Source: Chitinophaga filiformis (GTDB taxonomy: Bacteria; Bacteroidota; Bacteroidia; Chitinophagales; Chitinophagaceae). Taken from it: DNA of 64,000 nt. How positions within the stretch are numbered: position 1 is the first letter of the stretch; every line of letters starts with the position of its first letter. Under the pieces are notes generated by a model. It had not been told where the DNA came from. It did not search any database and worked only from the letters and a program-made list of their open reading frames with translations. This document shows positions 9,191-17,310 of the stretch, one piece after another. The position numbers and the translations under genes were made by a program. Location of the stretch: NCBI RefSeq assembly GCF_023100805.1, contig NZ_CP095855.1, forward strand, positions 3,947,001 to 4,011,000, read 5' to 3'.

Positions 9191-10309
9191 ATGAAAATAA
9201 CGCTTATTGCCGGAGCCAGGCCAAACTTCATGAAGATAGCCCCCATCATTGCCGCCATCAGGGACCGGCAGCAACAGGGGGAGGATATCCATTACCGGCT
9301 GGTACATACAGGTCAGCATTATGATAAGAACATGAGCCAGTCTTTCTTTGAACAGCTCAACATACCGGAGCCGCATGTGAACCTGGAAGCAGGGGGCGGC
9401 TCCCAGGCAGAGCAGACGGCCAATATCATGGTGCGTTTTGAAAAAGAGTTAACAGAACATCGCCCGGACCTCGTGCTGGTAGTGGGCGATGTTACCTCGA
9501 CCCTTGCATGCTCTATTGTTGCCAAAAAACTGATGGTGAAAGTAGCGCATGTGGAAGCGGGTATAAGATCGGGCGATATCACTATGCCGGAAGAGATCAA
9601 CCGGATGGTGACAGATGCCATCACGGACTATTTCTTTACCACATCGGAGATAGCGAACGCCAATCTGCGTAAAGAAGGTAAACAGGAAGAACAGATCATT
9701 TTCGTAGGCAACACGATGATCGATACTTTACTGAAACAACGCAGCCGTTTCACGGCGCCGGCCATCTTCGCAACGGCGGCATTAAAACCCCAGGGCTACC
9801 TGGTGATGACGCTGCACCGTCCTGCCAACGTGGATGTGCAGGAAAACCTGTCACTGCTGATCAGTGAGATCATGAACAACAGTAACGGACTGCCGGTGAT
9901 CTTCCCGGTGCATCCCCGCACGGCAAAGAACCTGGAGAGCAGCCGGCTGTCATATCCCAATCTCCACCTGGTAGAACCATTGGGATACCTGGAATTCAAT
10001 TACCTGGTGGAGAATGCCAAAGCGGTTATTACCGACTCCGGTGGCATTACAGAAGAAACAACGGTGATGGGCGTGCCCTGCATGACCCTGAGAGATAGCA
10101 CAGAGCGGCCGGAAACATGTACGCTGGGCACAAATGAATTGCTGGGTACCGATCCCCGCGCTATAAAGCCGGCCATGGAAAGATTGTTCAGGGGCGAGTG
10201 GAAAAAAGGCAGCATACCGCCATTATGGGATGGGCATGCCGCTGAGCGGATCATCGAAAGCCTGATAGAAATATTTGCTGTTACTGAAAAATATAGTCGT
10301 GCGATATGA
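9191..10309 (+). CDS. wecB: UDP-N-acetylglucosamine 2-epimerase (non-hydrolysing)
   Basis: 372 residues, full length for WecB/MnaA. Family marks are GARPNFMKIAPI at the N-terminus, LVHTGQHYDKNMS, VVGDVTSTLA, HVEAGIRSGD, MPEEINRMVTDAI, LHRPANVD and ITDSGGITEETTVMGVPCMTLRDSTERPET near the C-terminus. It interconverts UDP-GlcNAc and UDP-ManNAc in the cytoplasm. That product could be oxidised by a UDP-HexNAc dehydrogenase such as the one at 26077-27357, giving ManNAcA for the polymer. It overlaps the next gene by 4 bp (ATGA), placing it in the operon. Confidence 0.95.
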   Translation: MKITLIAGARPNFMKIAPIIAAIRDRQQQGEDIHYRLVHTGQHYDKNMSQSFFEQLNIPEPHVNLEAGGGSQAEQTANIMVRFEKELTEHRPDLVLVVGDVTSTLACSIVAKKLMVKVAHVEAGIRSGDITMPEEINRMVTDAITDYFFTTSEIANANLRKEGKQEEQIIFVGNTMIDTLLKQRSRFTAPAIFATAALKPQGYLVMTLHRPANVDVQENLSLLISEIMNNSNGLPVIFPVHPRTAKNLESSRLSYPNLHLVEPLGYLEFNYLVENAKAVITDSGGITEETTVMGVPCMTLRDSTERPETCTLGTNELLGTDPRAIKPAMERLFRGEWKKGSIPPLWDGHAAERIIESLIEIFAVTEKYSRAI

Positions 10310-12201
10310 GTAGCTGGACGACGTTGAAGAAAGGCATCAGGGTAGTGCACAACATGGGCTGGCGATACGTCGCCTTTCGCTCGGTCTATGAACTGAACAG
10401 GAGAACGGGGAGACTTAAAAAACGTTTTCCCCACACGCCGGCCAAGGTGAAGTACCTTACACTGGACAACTGGAAAAACCAGACCGTAAAATTCTTTTTC
10501 GAAAGCAGGGAAGACCTGAATATTCCCCGCAACCCGGAACAGGGACTTGCTACCCGTTACCGGGAGATAAAGGCCGGTAAACTGCCTTTCTTCAACGGGA
10601 AGGTGATAGACCTTGGCATTGACAGTGACTGGATGAGGAACCCTGACAGTGGCTTCGTATATGACCGCGACAAGCACTGGACAGAGATAGAAGATTACTC
10701 CAAGCAGGCCGGCGATATCAAGTTCGTATGGGAAAGGGCGAGGTTTGCTTACCTGTACGATATCATCCGTTACGATTATCATTTTAAGGAGGATTGCGCC
10801 GCTTTTGTGCTGCAGAATATCCTTTCCTGGATAAAGGCCAATAAGGTGAACTGTGGCCCTCATTATAAGTGTAGCCAGGAAATAAGCCTGCGGGTATTGA
10901 ACTGGACCTTTGCATTGTATTATTACCGCAATTCCGCACACCTGACAGAACAGGTATTTGAGGAGATCCAGCATGCTATATACTGGCAGCTGCATCATGT
11001 GTATGAGAACATCAACTTCTCCAGGATCGCTGTAAGGAACAACCACGCCATTACGGAAACGCTGGCCCTTTACCTGGGCGGCCTGTTATATCCTGCATTC
11101 CCCGGCGCTGCCAACTGGAAGGAAAAGGGCTGGAAATGGCTGATACAGGAAGTGGAATACCAGATCTATCCTGATGGCAGCTACCTCCAGTTTTCCATGA
11201 ACTATCACCGGGTAGTGATACAACTGTTGACCTGGGCCATCCGGCTGGCAGGCCTGAATGGAGAAACATTCCCGCCTGTTGTAACAGAAAGGGCGGAAAA
11301 GTCCCTGAGGTTCCTGCGTTCATGTATGAACGACAGCGATGGCTGGTTGCCCAACTACGGCGCGAATGACGGGGCGCTTTTCTTCCGGCTCAACAACCGG
11401 CATTACCGCGATTACCGGCCACAGTTGCAGGCACTGGCTGTATTGCTGGATGCGGATGTGGCATTTCCGGAAATTTATGAAGATGTATACTGGTATGGCA
11501 AGCTGCCCGCTGCAAGTGAGGTGGGGCCCAAGGAATATCATGGTATGTTCAGCTACCCGAATGGTGGCTTTTACGTGTGCCGTGAACAGGATACGCTTAC
11601 GTTCATGCGTTGCGGTGATCACCGCGACCGGCCTTCTCAGGCTGATAATCTCCATCTCGATATCTGGTATAAGGGTGAGAATCTGCTCATGGATGCGGGG
11701 AGTTATAAGTATAACACTAACGATCAGACGCTGCGCTATTTCATGGGCACCGCTTCCCATAATACCGTGATGCTGGGCGACCTTGACCAGATGGAAAAAG
11801 GGCCCCGGTTTATCTGGTATAACTGGACGCAAAGCAAGAACGCTGTGCTGTATGAAACAGCGGAAGAGTATATATGGGAAGGAACGATATCTGCCTTTCA
11901 GCATGCAGGTCCTGATATTACACACAGGCGTGTTGTAAAGAAGAAAAAAGGAATGCCCTTCTGGCGGGTGGAGGACTATATCACGAATAAGCCGGCGCAG
12001 CTCAGTATGCGCCAGCTATGGCATACTGCATTGCCGAAAGCGATCGTCTTTAATGCCACAGACGGGCAGGGAAACAAACTGAAGGCAGAAGAAAGAACGG
12101 GCGCTTATTCTTCACTGTATGGCGTCAGGGAAGAAAGCCGCGAGTTCATCTTTACCACTAACCAGCATGCAATCATCACAGAGATAAGTTTAAACAGATA
12201 G
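10306..12201 (+). CDS. Heparinase II/III family protein, no signal peptide
   Basis: 631 residues. An alpha-toroid N-terminal part carries NNHAITETLALYLGG and YPDGSYLQFSMNYHR, where conserved Asn/His and Tyr/His residues of the heparinase/alginate-lyase fold lie. A beta-sandwich follows with DRPSQADNLHLDIWYKGE and MDAGSYKYN, the usual region of the metal/structural histidine. Known relatives are polysaccharide lyases for uronic-acid polymers. The N-terminus (MSSWTTLKKGIRVVHNMGW) is not a signal peptide, so this copy seems cytoplasmic. That is odd for a degradative lyase and suggests a biosynthetic, editing or uronate-modifying role in this operon. It sits between wecB and a glycosyltransferase with a 2-bp downstream gap. 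Confidence 0.88.
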   Translation: MSSWTTLKKGIRVVHNMGWRYVAFRSVYELNRRTGRLKKRFPHTPAKVKYLTLDNWKNQTVKFFFESREDLNIPRNPEQGLATRYREIKAGKLPFFNGKVIDLGIDSDWMRNPDSGFVYDRDKHWTEIEDYSKQAGDIKFVWERARFAYLYDIIRYDYHFKEDCAAFVLQNILSWIKANKVNCGPHYKCSQEISLRVLNWTFALYYYRNSAHLTEQVFEEIQHAIYWQLHHVYENINFSRIAVRNNHAITETLALYLGGLLYPAFPGAANWKEKGWKWLIQEVEYQIYPDGSYLQFSMNYHRVVIQLLTWAIRLAGLNGETFPPVVTERAEKSLRFLRSCMNDSDGWLPNYGANDGALFFRLNNRHYRDYRPQLQALAVLLDADVAFPEIYEDVYWYGKLPAASEVGPKEYHGMFSYPNGGFYVCREQDTLTFMRCGDHRDRPSQADNLHLDIWYKGENLLMDAGSYKYNTNDQTLRYFMGTASHNTVMLGDLDQMEKGPRFIWYNWTQSKNAVLYETAEEYIWEGTISAFQHAGPDITHRRVVKKKKGMPFWRVEDYITNKPAQLSMRQLWHTALPKAIVFNATDGQGNKLKAEERTGAYSSLYGVREESREFIFTTNQHAIITEISLNR

Positions 12202-12203
12202 TT

Positions 12204-13469
12204 ATGAAGATCTTACTGATTCACCAGTATTTTTTAGAAGAAGACGATCCCGGGGGCTCCCGCTGGAATGAGATCACAAAAACATGGACTGAACAGGGAC
12301 ATAGTGTAACGGTGCTGGCTGGAATGATGCATGCCAACGGATCGGAGAAACGTGCAGAGTACAAGAAGAAATATTTCGTGAAAAAACAGCAGGGCGATGT
12401 AACGGTCTGGAGGTGTCATGTATCAGAATCTTACAACCGTAATTTCCTGGGCCGTTTATGGGGGTATTTCTGTTTTATGTTCTCTTCGTTGTGGGCAGGG
12501 CTGGTGAAAGTGAAGGGCGATTTCGATGTGGCCATTGTTACTTCGCCGCCTTTGTTCGTAGGCTTTTCAGGGTATGTGTTGTCGCGGGTGAAGCGTGTGC
12601 CTTTCCTGTTTGAAGTGAGGGACCTGTGGCCGGAATCGGCCATTGACTCCGGCGTGCTTAAAAGTAAATTGATCATTAAAATGGCCTGCTGGTTTGAAAG
12701 TTTTATCTACAGGAAGGCATCGCTGATCAATGTACTGACGCCGGCATTTTTCAATACGTTAAGAGATAAGAAGAATGTGCCGGAAGACAAGCTGATCTTT
12801 ATTCCCAATGCGGCCGACTTCACGCTGTCAGACAATTTGCTGGATACGTTTGACAGGGATGCATTCAGGGAGGAGCATCGGCTGAATGGTCATTTTGTTA
12901 TTACCTATGTAGGTGCTCATGGTGTAGCCAATGACCTTGAGCAGGTGCTGAAAGCCGGCAAACAGCTGGAAGATACGCCTGTGCTGTTCCTGCTGATAGG
13001 GCAGGGGATGGACAAAAAGCGGCTGCAGCAGGTAGCGGAAGATATGAAGGTAACGAACGTACGTTTTCTTGACCCGGTGCCTAAGCGCGAAGTGTTCAAA
13101 TATATACTGGCATCGGAAATGGGCGCGTCTGTTTTAAAAAAAGCGGATACTTTCAAAACAGTTTACTCCAATAAAACGTTTGATTATATGGCATGCAAGA
13201 AGCCTATCCTGATGGCTATTGACGGCGTATCGCGGGAGTTGGTGGAAACAGCGGCAGCAGGCGCTTATGTGGAGCCTGAAAATATTGCTGAATACAACCG
13301 CATCATCCGGGAATACCTGTTACAGCCGGAGCGGCTTAAAAGGGAAGGAGAGAACGGCTTTGCTTATGCGAAACAGAACTTTGACAGGCAGGTGCTGGCA
13401 TTACGGTATATAGATTTTATTCAACAAAAAATATTAAAAACCGGTAGTTTGAGCAATGCAGTTGTATAG
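12204..13469 (+). CDS. GT4 glycosyltransferase, WbuB/WcaI-like
   Basis: 421 residues. N-terminal MKILLIHQYFLEEDDPGGSR and the later FLFEVRDLWPESAIDSGVL are typical of the WbuB/WcaI branch, which often transfers amino sugars such as FucNAc. The donor half shows ITYVGAHGVANDLEQVL, LIGQGMDKKRL, and TVYSNKTFDYMACKKPILMAIDG with the family glutamate region modified to F-D-Y-M. It overlaps the next gene, an initiating sugar transferase, by 14 bp. That pairing is common: the GT adds the second sugar after PglC-type priming. Confidence 0.87.
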   Translation: MKILLIHQYFLEEDDPGGSRWNEITKTWTEQGHSVTVLAGMMHANGSEKRAEYKKKYFVKKQQGDVTVWRCHVSESYNRNFLGRLWGYFCFMFSSLWAGLVKVKGDFDVAIVTSPPLFVGFSGYVLSRVKRVPFLFEVRDLWPESAIDSGVLKSKLIIKMACWFESFIYRKASLINVLTPAFFNTLRDKKNVPEDKLIFIPNAADFTLSDNLLDTFDRDAFREEHRLNGHFVITYVGAHGVANDLEQVLKAGKQLEDTPVLFLLIGQGMDKKRLQQVAEDMKVTNVRFLDPVPKREVFKYILASEMGASVLKKADTFKTVYSNKTFDYMACKKPILMAIDGVSRELVETAAAGAYVEPENIAEYNRIIREYLLQPERLKREGENGFAYAKQNFDRQVLALRYIDFIQQKILKTGSLSNAVV

Positions 13470-14139
13470 TAAGATCATAAAGCCGCTGCTGGACGGCATT
13501 ATCGCCTTTGTTGGCCTTGTAGCACTTTCACCGTTGCTTGTTTTGCTTACAGTGTTCCTCTATCTGGCCAATAAAGGAAAGCCCTTCTTCCTGCAACCCA
13601 GGCCTGGCACACATGGACGGATCTTCAAAGTGGTCAAGTTCAAAACAATGAATGACAGGCGGGGCCCGGATGGAGAGCTCTTGCCCGACGAAGTAAGGCT
13701 GACCCCGGTAGGAAAATTTATAAGAAAAACCTCTCTCGATGAACTTCCACAGTTATTAAACGTTTTAAAAGGAGATATGAGTTTGGTAGGCCCCCGACCC
13801 CTATTAGTTGAATATCTGCCATTGTATAATGACCTGCAGTGGAAAAGACATAGAGTAAAACCGGGTATTACAGGATGGGCACAGGTAAATGGCAGAAATG
13901 CCATCAGCTGGCCGGAAAGATTTGCCTACGACGCGTGGTACGTAGACAACATCAGCTTCGCGCTGGATGTAAAGATCATGCTGATGACCGTACTGAAGGT
14001 GATACGATCCGAAGGTATCAGTTCCTCTTCATCAGCTACCATGGAAAAATTTAAAGGAAACGAGATACAACGATCAGAAGATATAAGTTCCGCATCATCA
14101 GTAACCATTGGAAAGTATACCGGAAACGAGGTACAATAA
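13456..14139 (+). CDS. PglC/WcaJ-type initiating sugar-phosphate transferase with duplicated C-terminal tail
   Basis: 227 residues. One N-terminal re-entrant/membrane helix (residues about 8-38) is followed by the catalytic monotopic domain with VVKFKTMND, the Asp-Glu dyad in RKTSLDELPQLLNVLKGDM, SLVGPRPLL and KPGITGWAQVNGRN. It transfers a sugar-1-phosphate from a UDP-sugar to undecaprenyl phosphate to start the repeat unit. Typical small members are near 200 residues and end shortly after GIS..ATM..F.G. Here that 22-residue ending occurs twice in tandem, residues about 184-205 and 206-227. It precedes the DegT aminotransferase gene by 40 bp. Confidence 0.92.
   Translation: MQLYSKIIKPLLDGIIAFVGLVALSPLLVLLTVFLYLANKGKPFFLQPRPGTHGRIFKVVKFKTMNDRRGPDGELLPDEVRLTPVGKFIRKTSLDELPQLLNVLKGDMSLVGPRPLLVEYLPLYNDLQWKRHRVKPGITGWAQVNGRNAISWPERFAYDAWYVDNISFALDVKIMLMTVLKVIRSEGISSSSSATMEKFKGNEIQRSEDISSASSVTIGKYTGNEVQ
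14005..14136 (+). repeat. Two tandem 66-bp repeats at the end of the sugar transferase gene
   Basis: Copies at 14005-14070 and 14071-14136 are the same length, in frame, and match at 52 of 66 bases. They encode 22-residue units sharing RSE.ISS.SS.T..K..GNE.Q. The second copy is followed directly by the stop codon. Confidence 0.85.
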
Positions 14140-14179
14140 GTAATGAAAAATTGATACAAAACCTTTAAACATTACGCGT

Positions 14180-15322
14180 GTGAATACAAAAATCTGGCTC
14201 TCATCGCCCCATATGGGAAACAAGGAAATTGAATACGTACACGAGGCATTTAACACCAATTGGATAGCCCCCCTCGGACCTCATGTGGACGGATTTGAAC
14301 GTGACGTTGCTGCATACACCGGCGCAGGTCATGTTGCTGCATTATCATCCGGAACCGCAGCGTTGCATATGGCGCTCATTTTGCTGGGCGTAGGAAAAGG
14401 AGATGAAGTGATCTGTCAGAGTATGACATTTGCTGCATCTGCCAATCCTGTTATGTATCAGGGCGCCACACCCATATTTGTGGACAGCGAGGAGGAAACC
14501 TGGGGTATGGACCCTGAACTGCTGGAAGAAGCCATTAAGGACAGGATTGCCCGCGGTAAAAAGCCGAAGGCGATCATTCCGGTGCACTTGTACGGCATGC
14601 CCGTAAAAATTGATGAAATAATGACCGTTGCTGCCGCATACGACATTCCTGTGGTGGAAGACGCTGCGGAAGCGCTCGGTTCTACTTTCCAGGATAAAGC
14701 CTGTGGCACATTCGGAAAGCTGGGCGTACTCAGTTTTAACGGCAATAAGATCATCACTACCAGTGGCGGAGGAGCCCTGGTGGGAAATGATGAAGAACTG
14801 ATAAAAAAGGCCCGCTTCCTGGCAACCCAGGCCAAGGATGCTGCACCTCACTACCAGCACAGCCAGATAGGCTACAATTACCGCATGAGTAACGTCTGTG
14901 CAGGCATAGGCCGCGGACAGATGGAAGTGCTGAATGACCGTGTAGCGCAAAGAAGGGCAAATCATGACTATTACTTAAACCAGCTGGGCGATCTTCCGGG
15001 CATTACTTTTGTTATGGAACCGGAGGGTTATTATTCCAACAGGTGGCTGACCACTATACTGGTCAACCCTGCCGAAAGTAACGGCGTTACCAGGGAAGAA
15101 CTGAGAATTGCGCTGGAAAAGGAAAATATAGAATCGAGGGCTGTATGGAAACCAATGCATATACAGCCGGTATTTGAAGGCGCTCCTGCTTACGTAAACG
15201 GTACGTCAGAAAAATTGTTCGAACAGGGGCTTTGCCTGCCCAGTGGCTCGAACCTTACCCACAACGAACTGGATAGAGTAATCAATATATTCAATGAAGT
15301 AATGCAGCCGCAAAAGGTATAG
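14180..15322 (+). CDS. DegT/DnrJ/EryC1/StrS-family sugar aminotransferase (PglE-like)
   Basis: 380 residues, PLP-dependent fold I. It has a VAALSSGTAALHMAL phosphate-binding segment, PVVEDAAEALGS with the PLP-ring aspartate, and LSFNGNKIITTSGGGAL where Lys190 should form the internal aldimine. These enzymes aminate 4-keto or 3-keto nucleotide sugars; next to a PglC-like gene, UDP-4-amino-4,6-dideoxy-GlcNAc (bacillosamine precursor) is the likely product. The start is GTG at 14180, with no clear Shine-Dalgarno sequence. The dehydratase (PglF-like) partner is not in the window. Confidence 0.93.
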   Translation: MNTKIWLSSPHMGNKEIEYVHEAFNTNWIAPLGPHVDGFERDVAAYTGAGHVAALSSGTAALHMALILLGVGKGDEVICQSMTFAASANPVMYQGATPIFVDSEEETWGMDPELLEEAIKDRIARGKKPKAIIPVHLYGMPVKIDEIMTVAAAYDIPVVEDAAEALGSTFQDKACGTFGKLGVLSFNGNKIITTSGGGALVGNDEELIKKARFLATQAKDAAPHYQHSQIGYNYRMSNVCAGIGRGQMEVLNDRVAQRRANHDYYLNQLGDLPGITFVMEPEGYYSNRWLTTILVNPAESNGVTREELRIALEKENIESRAVWKPMHIQPVFEGAPAYVNGTSEKLFEQGLCLPSGSNLTHNELDRVINIFNEVMQPQKV

Positions 15323-15376
15323 GCGGGCCGGTGCCGCCAGTATAAAGATGCGGTTGCGTATAAAAAAGACGTGGAC

Positions 15377-17134
15377 ATGAAAAAGGCATTTTTATTACTG
15401 GCAGTATTATCGGGCGCTTTTATCAGCTGCGCACAGGGCATTGTGCTTGTAAAAAACAATGTGGCCGTATCAGGGATCGTTGTGGCAAAAAACGCCAGCG
15501 ACCAGGTCCAGACTGCGGCGAAGACGCTACAGCTGTATCTGCAAAAGAGTACGGGCGCTACCCTGCCTATCAGGAACACCGGGCAGGGTACCTCTAATCT
15601 GTATGTTGGTAAAGGCGCTTATGCCGGTATCGGCAATGTTAACCTGGATGAAGATGGGTTCCTCCTGCAGTCGGTGGGCGGGAATAATTTTGTTATTCTC
15701 GGTGGCAGCGACTGGGGGACGGAATTTGGCGTATATGATTTTCTCGAAAGATTCGTAGGCGTAAGATGGCTGATGCCTACAGACGTGGGAACGGTGATCC
15801 CTAAACTGAATACACTGCAGATACCCACTGTTAAGATTGTCGAAAACCCCGTTTTCCTCTCGCGTGCCATATCTCCCATCTGGATAGACAAAAATACTAC
15901 TCCGATGAATCAATGGGGTAGGTTCAACAGGCTGAGAGGCAGGGTAGATGCCTCGCATAACCTGAAGAACCTGTTCCCGCCTGAGAAATTTTCCAGGTCC
16001 CATCCCGAGTTTTACCCGATGGTGAAGGGACAGAAGGTATTACCCCAAACGAACGCCGATCAATCCTGGCAACCCGATTTTACAGCCCCCGGTATTTCGG
16101 ACGCGGCATCGAAAGAGATCATCAACTGGTTTGGCCAGCATAAGGATGCGACGAATTTTTCCCTGGGCATCAACGATTCGGGAAACTTCAATGAATCGGC
16201 CAGTATCCGAAGCAGGGGACAAAAGAACACACTCGGATTTCTCAGTTATTCTGACCAGTACTATGCCTGGGCCAATGATGTGGTGAGTAAGGTCAGGAAG
16301 ATATATCCCGGGAAAAAATATCCCGTGCTTGCCTATACTTTTGTGGTGGACCCGCCTGCCAATAGTAAAGTTGACAAAGATATCATCCCATTTATTGCTT
16401 ACGAAAGGGCGCGCTGGGGCGCGAAGGCATTGAAGCAGCAGGATCAGGACCTGACAGAGCGCTGGGGACAGGCGGCTGAGTCGCTGGGCTGGTACGATTA
16501 TATCTATGGCCTTACCTACCTGCTGCCGAGGGTTTGGTTCCATGCCATGAAAGACTATCTCGTATGGGGAAGCACGCATAAGGTGAAATATTATTATGCT
16601 GAGCTGTACCCTAACTGGGGCGAAGGTCCTAAAGCCTGGGTGCTGTCAAAATTGTTATGGAACCCTAACCAGGATGTGGACGCCTTGCTGGATGACTGGT
16701 ACAGGAATGCCGCCGGTAAACAGGGCGGTCCTAAACTGAAGGCATTTTATGCCATATGGGAGAAGTTCTGGACACAGGACGTATTCGCCAATGGTGGCAA
16801 TTCCGATACAAAGAGCCGGATCCTGTTCTATGATCCGTCTTATTTACAGCTGGTACCGGACGATTATCTGACCCAATCCGATAAACTGCTCGGAGACGCG
16901 CTGAAGCTGGCAGAAACAGACCAGCAGAAGCAGCTGGTAACCAGGTTAACCCAGATGTGGACTATCTACAGGCTGTCTGCGGTAGCGTACAAAAAATATA
17001 AACAGGGGAACGGCAACTCACCAGAAGGCCGTCAAAGACTACAACTACTCCAGTCACTAAAGACCGACCTCCTTTATTCATTACCGGCCAATTCTATTCT
17101 TTCCCGGGCTAGTGTAACAGGTAATGACTGGTAA
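15377..17134 (+). CDS. Exported DUF4838-domain protein, glycosidase-like
   Basis: 585 residues from ATG 15377; the frame also has a GTG at 15371. The N-terminus MKKAFLLLAVLSGAFISCAQ is a signal peptide; the F-I-S-C could be a weak lipobox. An alpha-glucuronidase-like N-terminal domain follows (residues about 25-130, with LGGSDWGTEFGVYDFLERFVGVRWLMP, split here by function), then a DUF4838 TIM-barrel-like region with SLGINDSGNF and YYYAELYPNWGEGPK. Function of DUF4838 proteins is not known; the fold suggests binding or cleavage of a uronate-containing glycan outside the cytoplasm. It lies 54 bp after the aminotransferase, so it may be the last gene of the polysaccharide operon. Confidence 0.8.
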   Translation: MKKAFLLLAVLSGAFISCAQGIVLVKNNVAVSGIVVAKNASDQVQTAAKTLQLYLQKSTGATLPIRNTGQGTSNLYVGKGAYAGIGNVNLDEDGFLLQSVGGNNFVILGGSDWGTEFGVYDFLERFVGVRWLMPTDVGTVIPKLNTLQIPTVKIVENPVFLSRAISPIWIDKNTTPMNQWGRFNRLRGRVDASHNLKNLFPPEKFSRSHPEFYPMVKGQKVLPQTNADQSWQPDFTAPGISDAASKEIINWFGQHKDATNFSLGINDSGNFNESASIRSRGQKNTLGFLSYSDQYYAWANDVVSKVRKIYPGKKYPVLAYTFVVDPPANSKVDKDIIPFIAYERARWGAKALKQQDQDLTERWGQAAESLGWYDYIYGLTYLLPRVWFHAMKDYLVWGSTHKVKYYYAELYPNWGEGPKAWVLSKLLWNPNQDVDALLDDWYRNAAGKQGGPKLKAFYAIWEKFWTQDVFANGGNSDTKSRILFYDPSYLQLVPDDYLTQSDKLLGDALKLAETDQQKQLVTRLTQMWTIYRLSAVAYKKYKQGNGNSPEGRQRLQLLQSLKTDLLYSLPANSILSRASVTGNDW

Positions 17135-17226
17135 TACTTCACAGGAAAAATGAGATTTTCATGTTCATGTATTGTAAAATTTTAAATATTTAATAGTCTG
17201 AGGGGATACTTGTATAATAATTTTTA

Positions 17227-17234
17227 TATATTTG
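17227..17234 (+). promoter_or_regulatory. Bacteroidota-type -7 promoter element TATATTTG
   Basis: Exact match to TAnnTTTG, 76 bp before the start at 17311, in an AT-rich gap. A TTG lies only 14 bp upstream, closer than the usual 17-23. The implied leader contains an imperfect hairpin at 17267-17292 (TCTTAC paired with GTAAGA). Confidence 0.45.
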
Positions 17235-17310
17235 ATTGAGACAATTATTCCAGACTAATTAATCGTTCTTACCACGCATTGCGGTAGTAAGAGACCTATC
17301 CTATGAACCT

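Noticed and set aside
10000-11046. 348-codon minus-strand open frame
   Set aside because: It is antisense to wecB and the heparinase-fold gene, both of which have clear family motifs.
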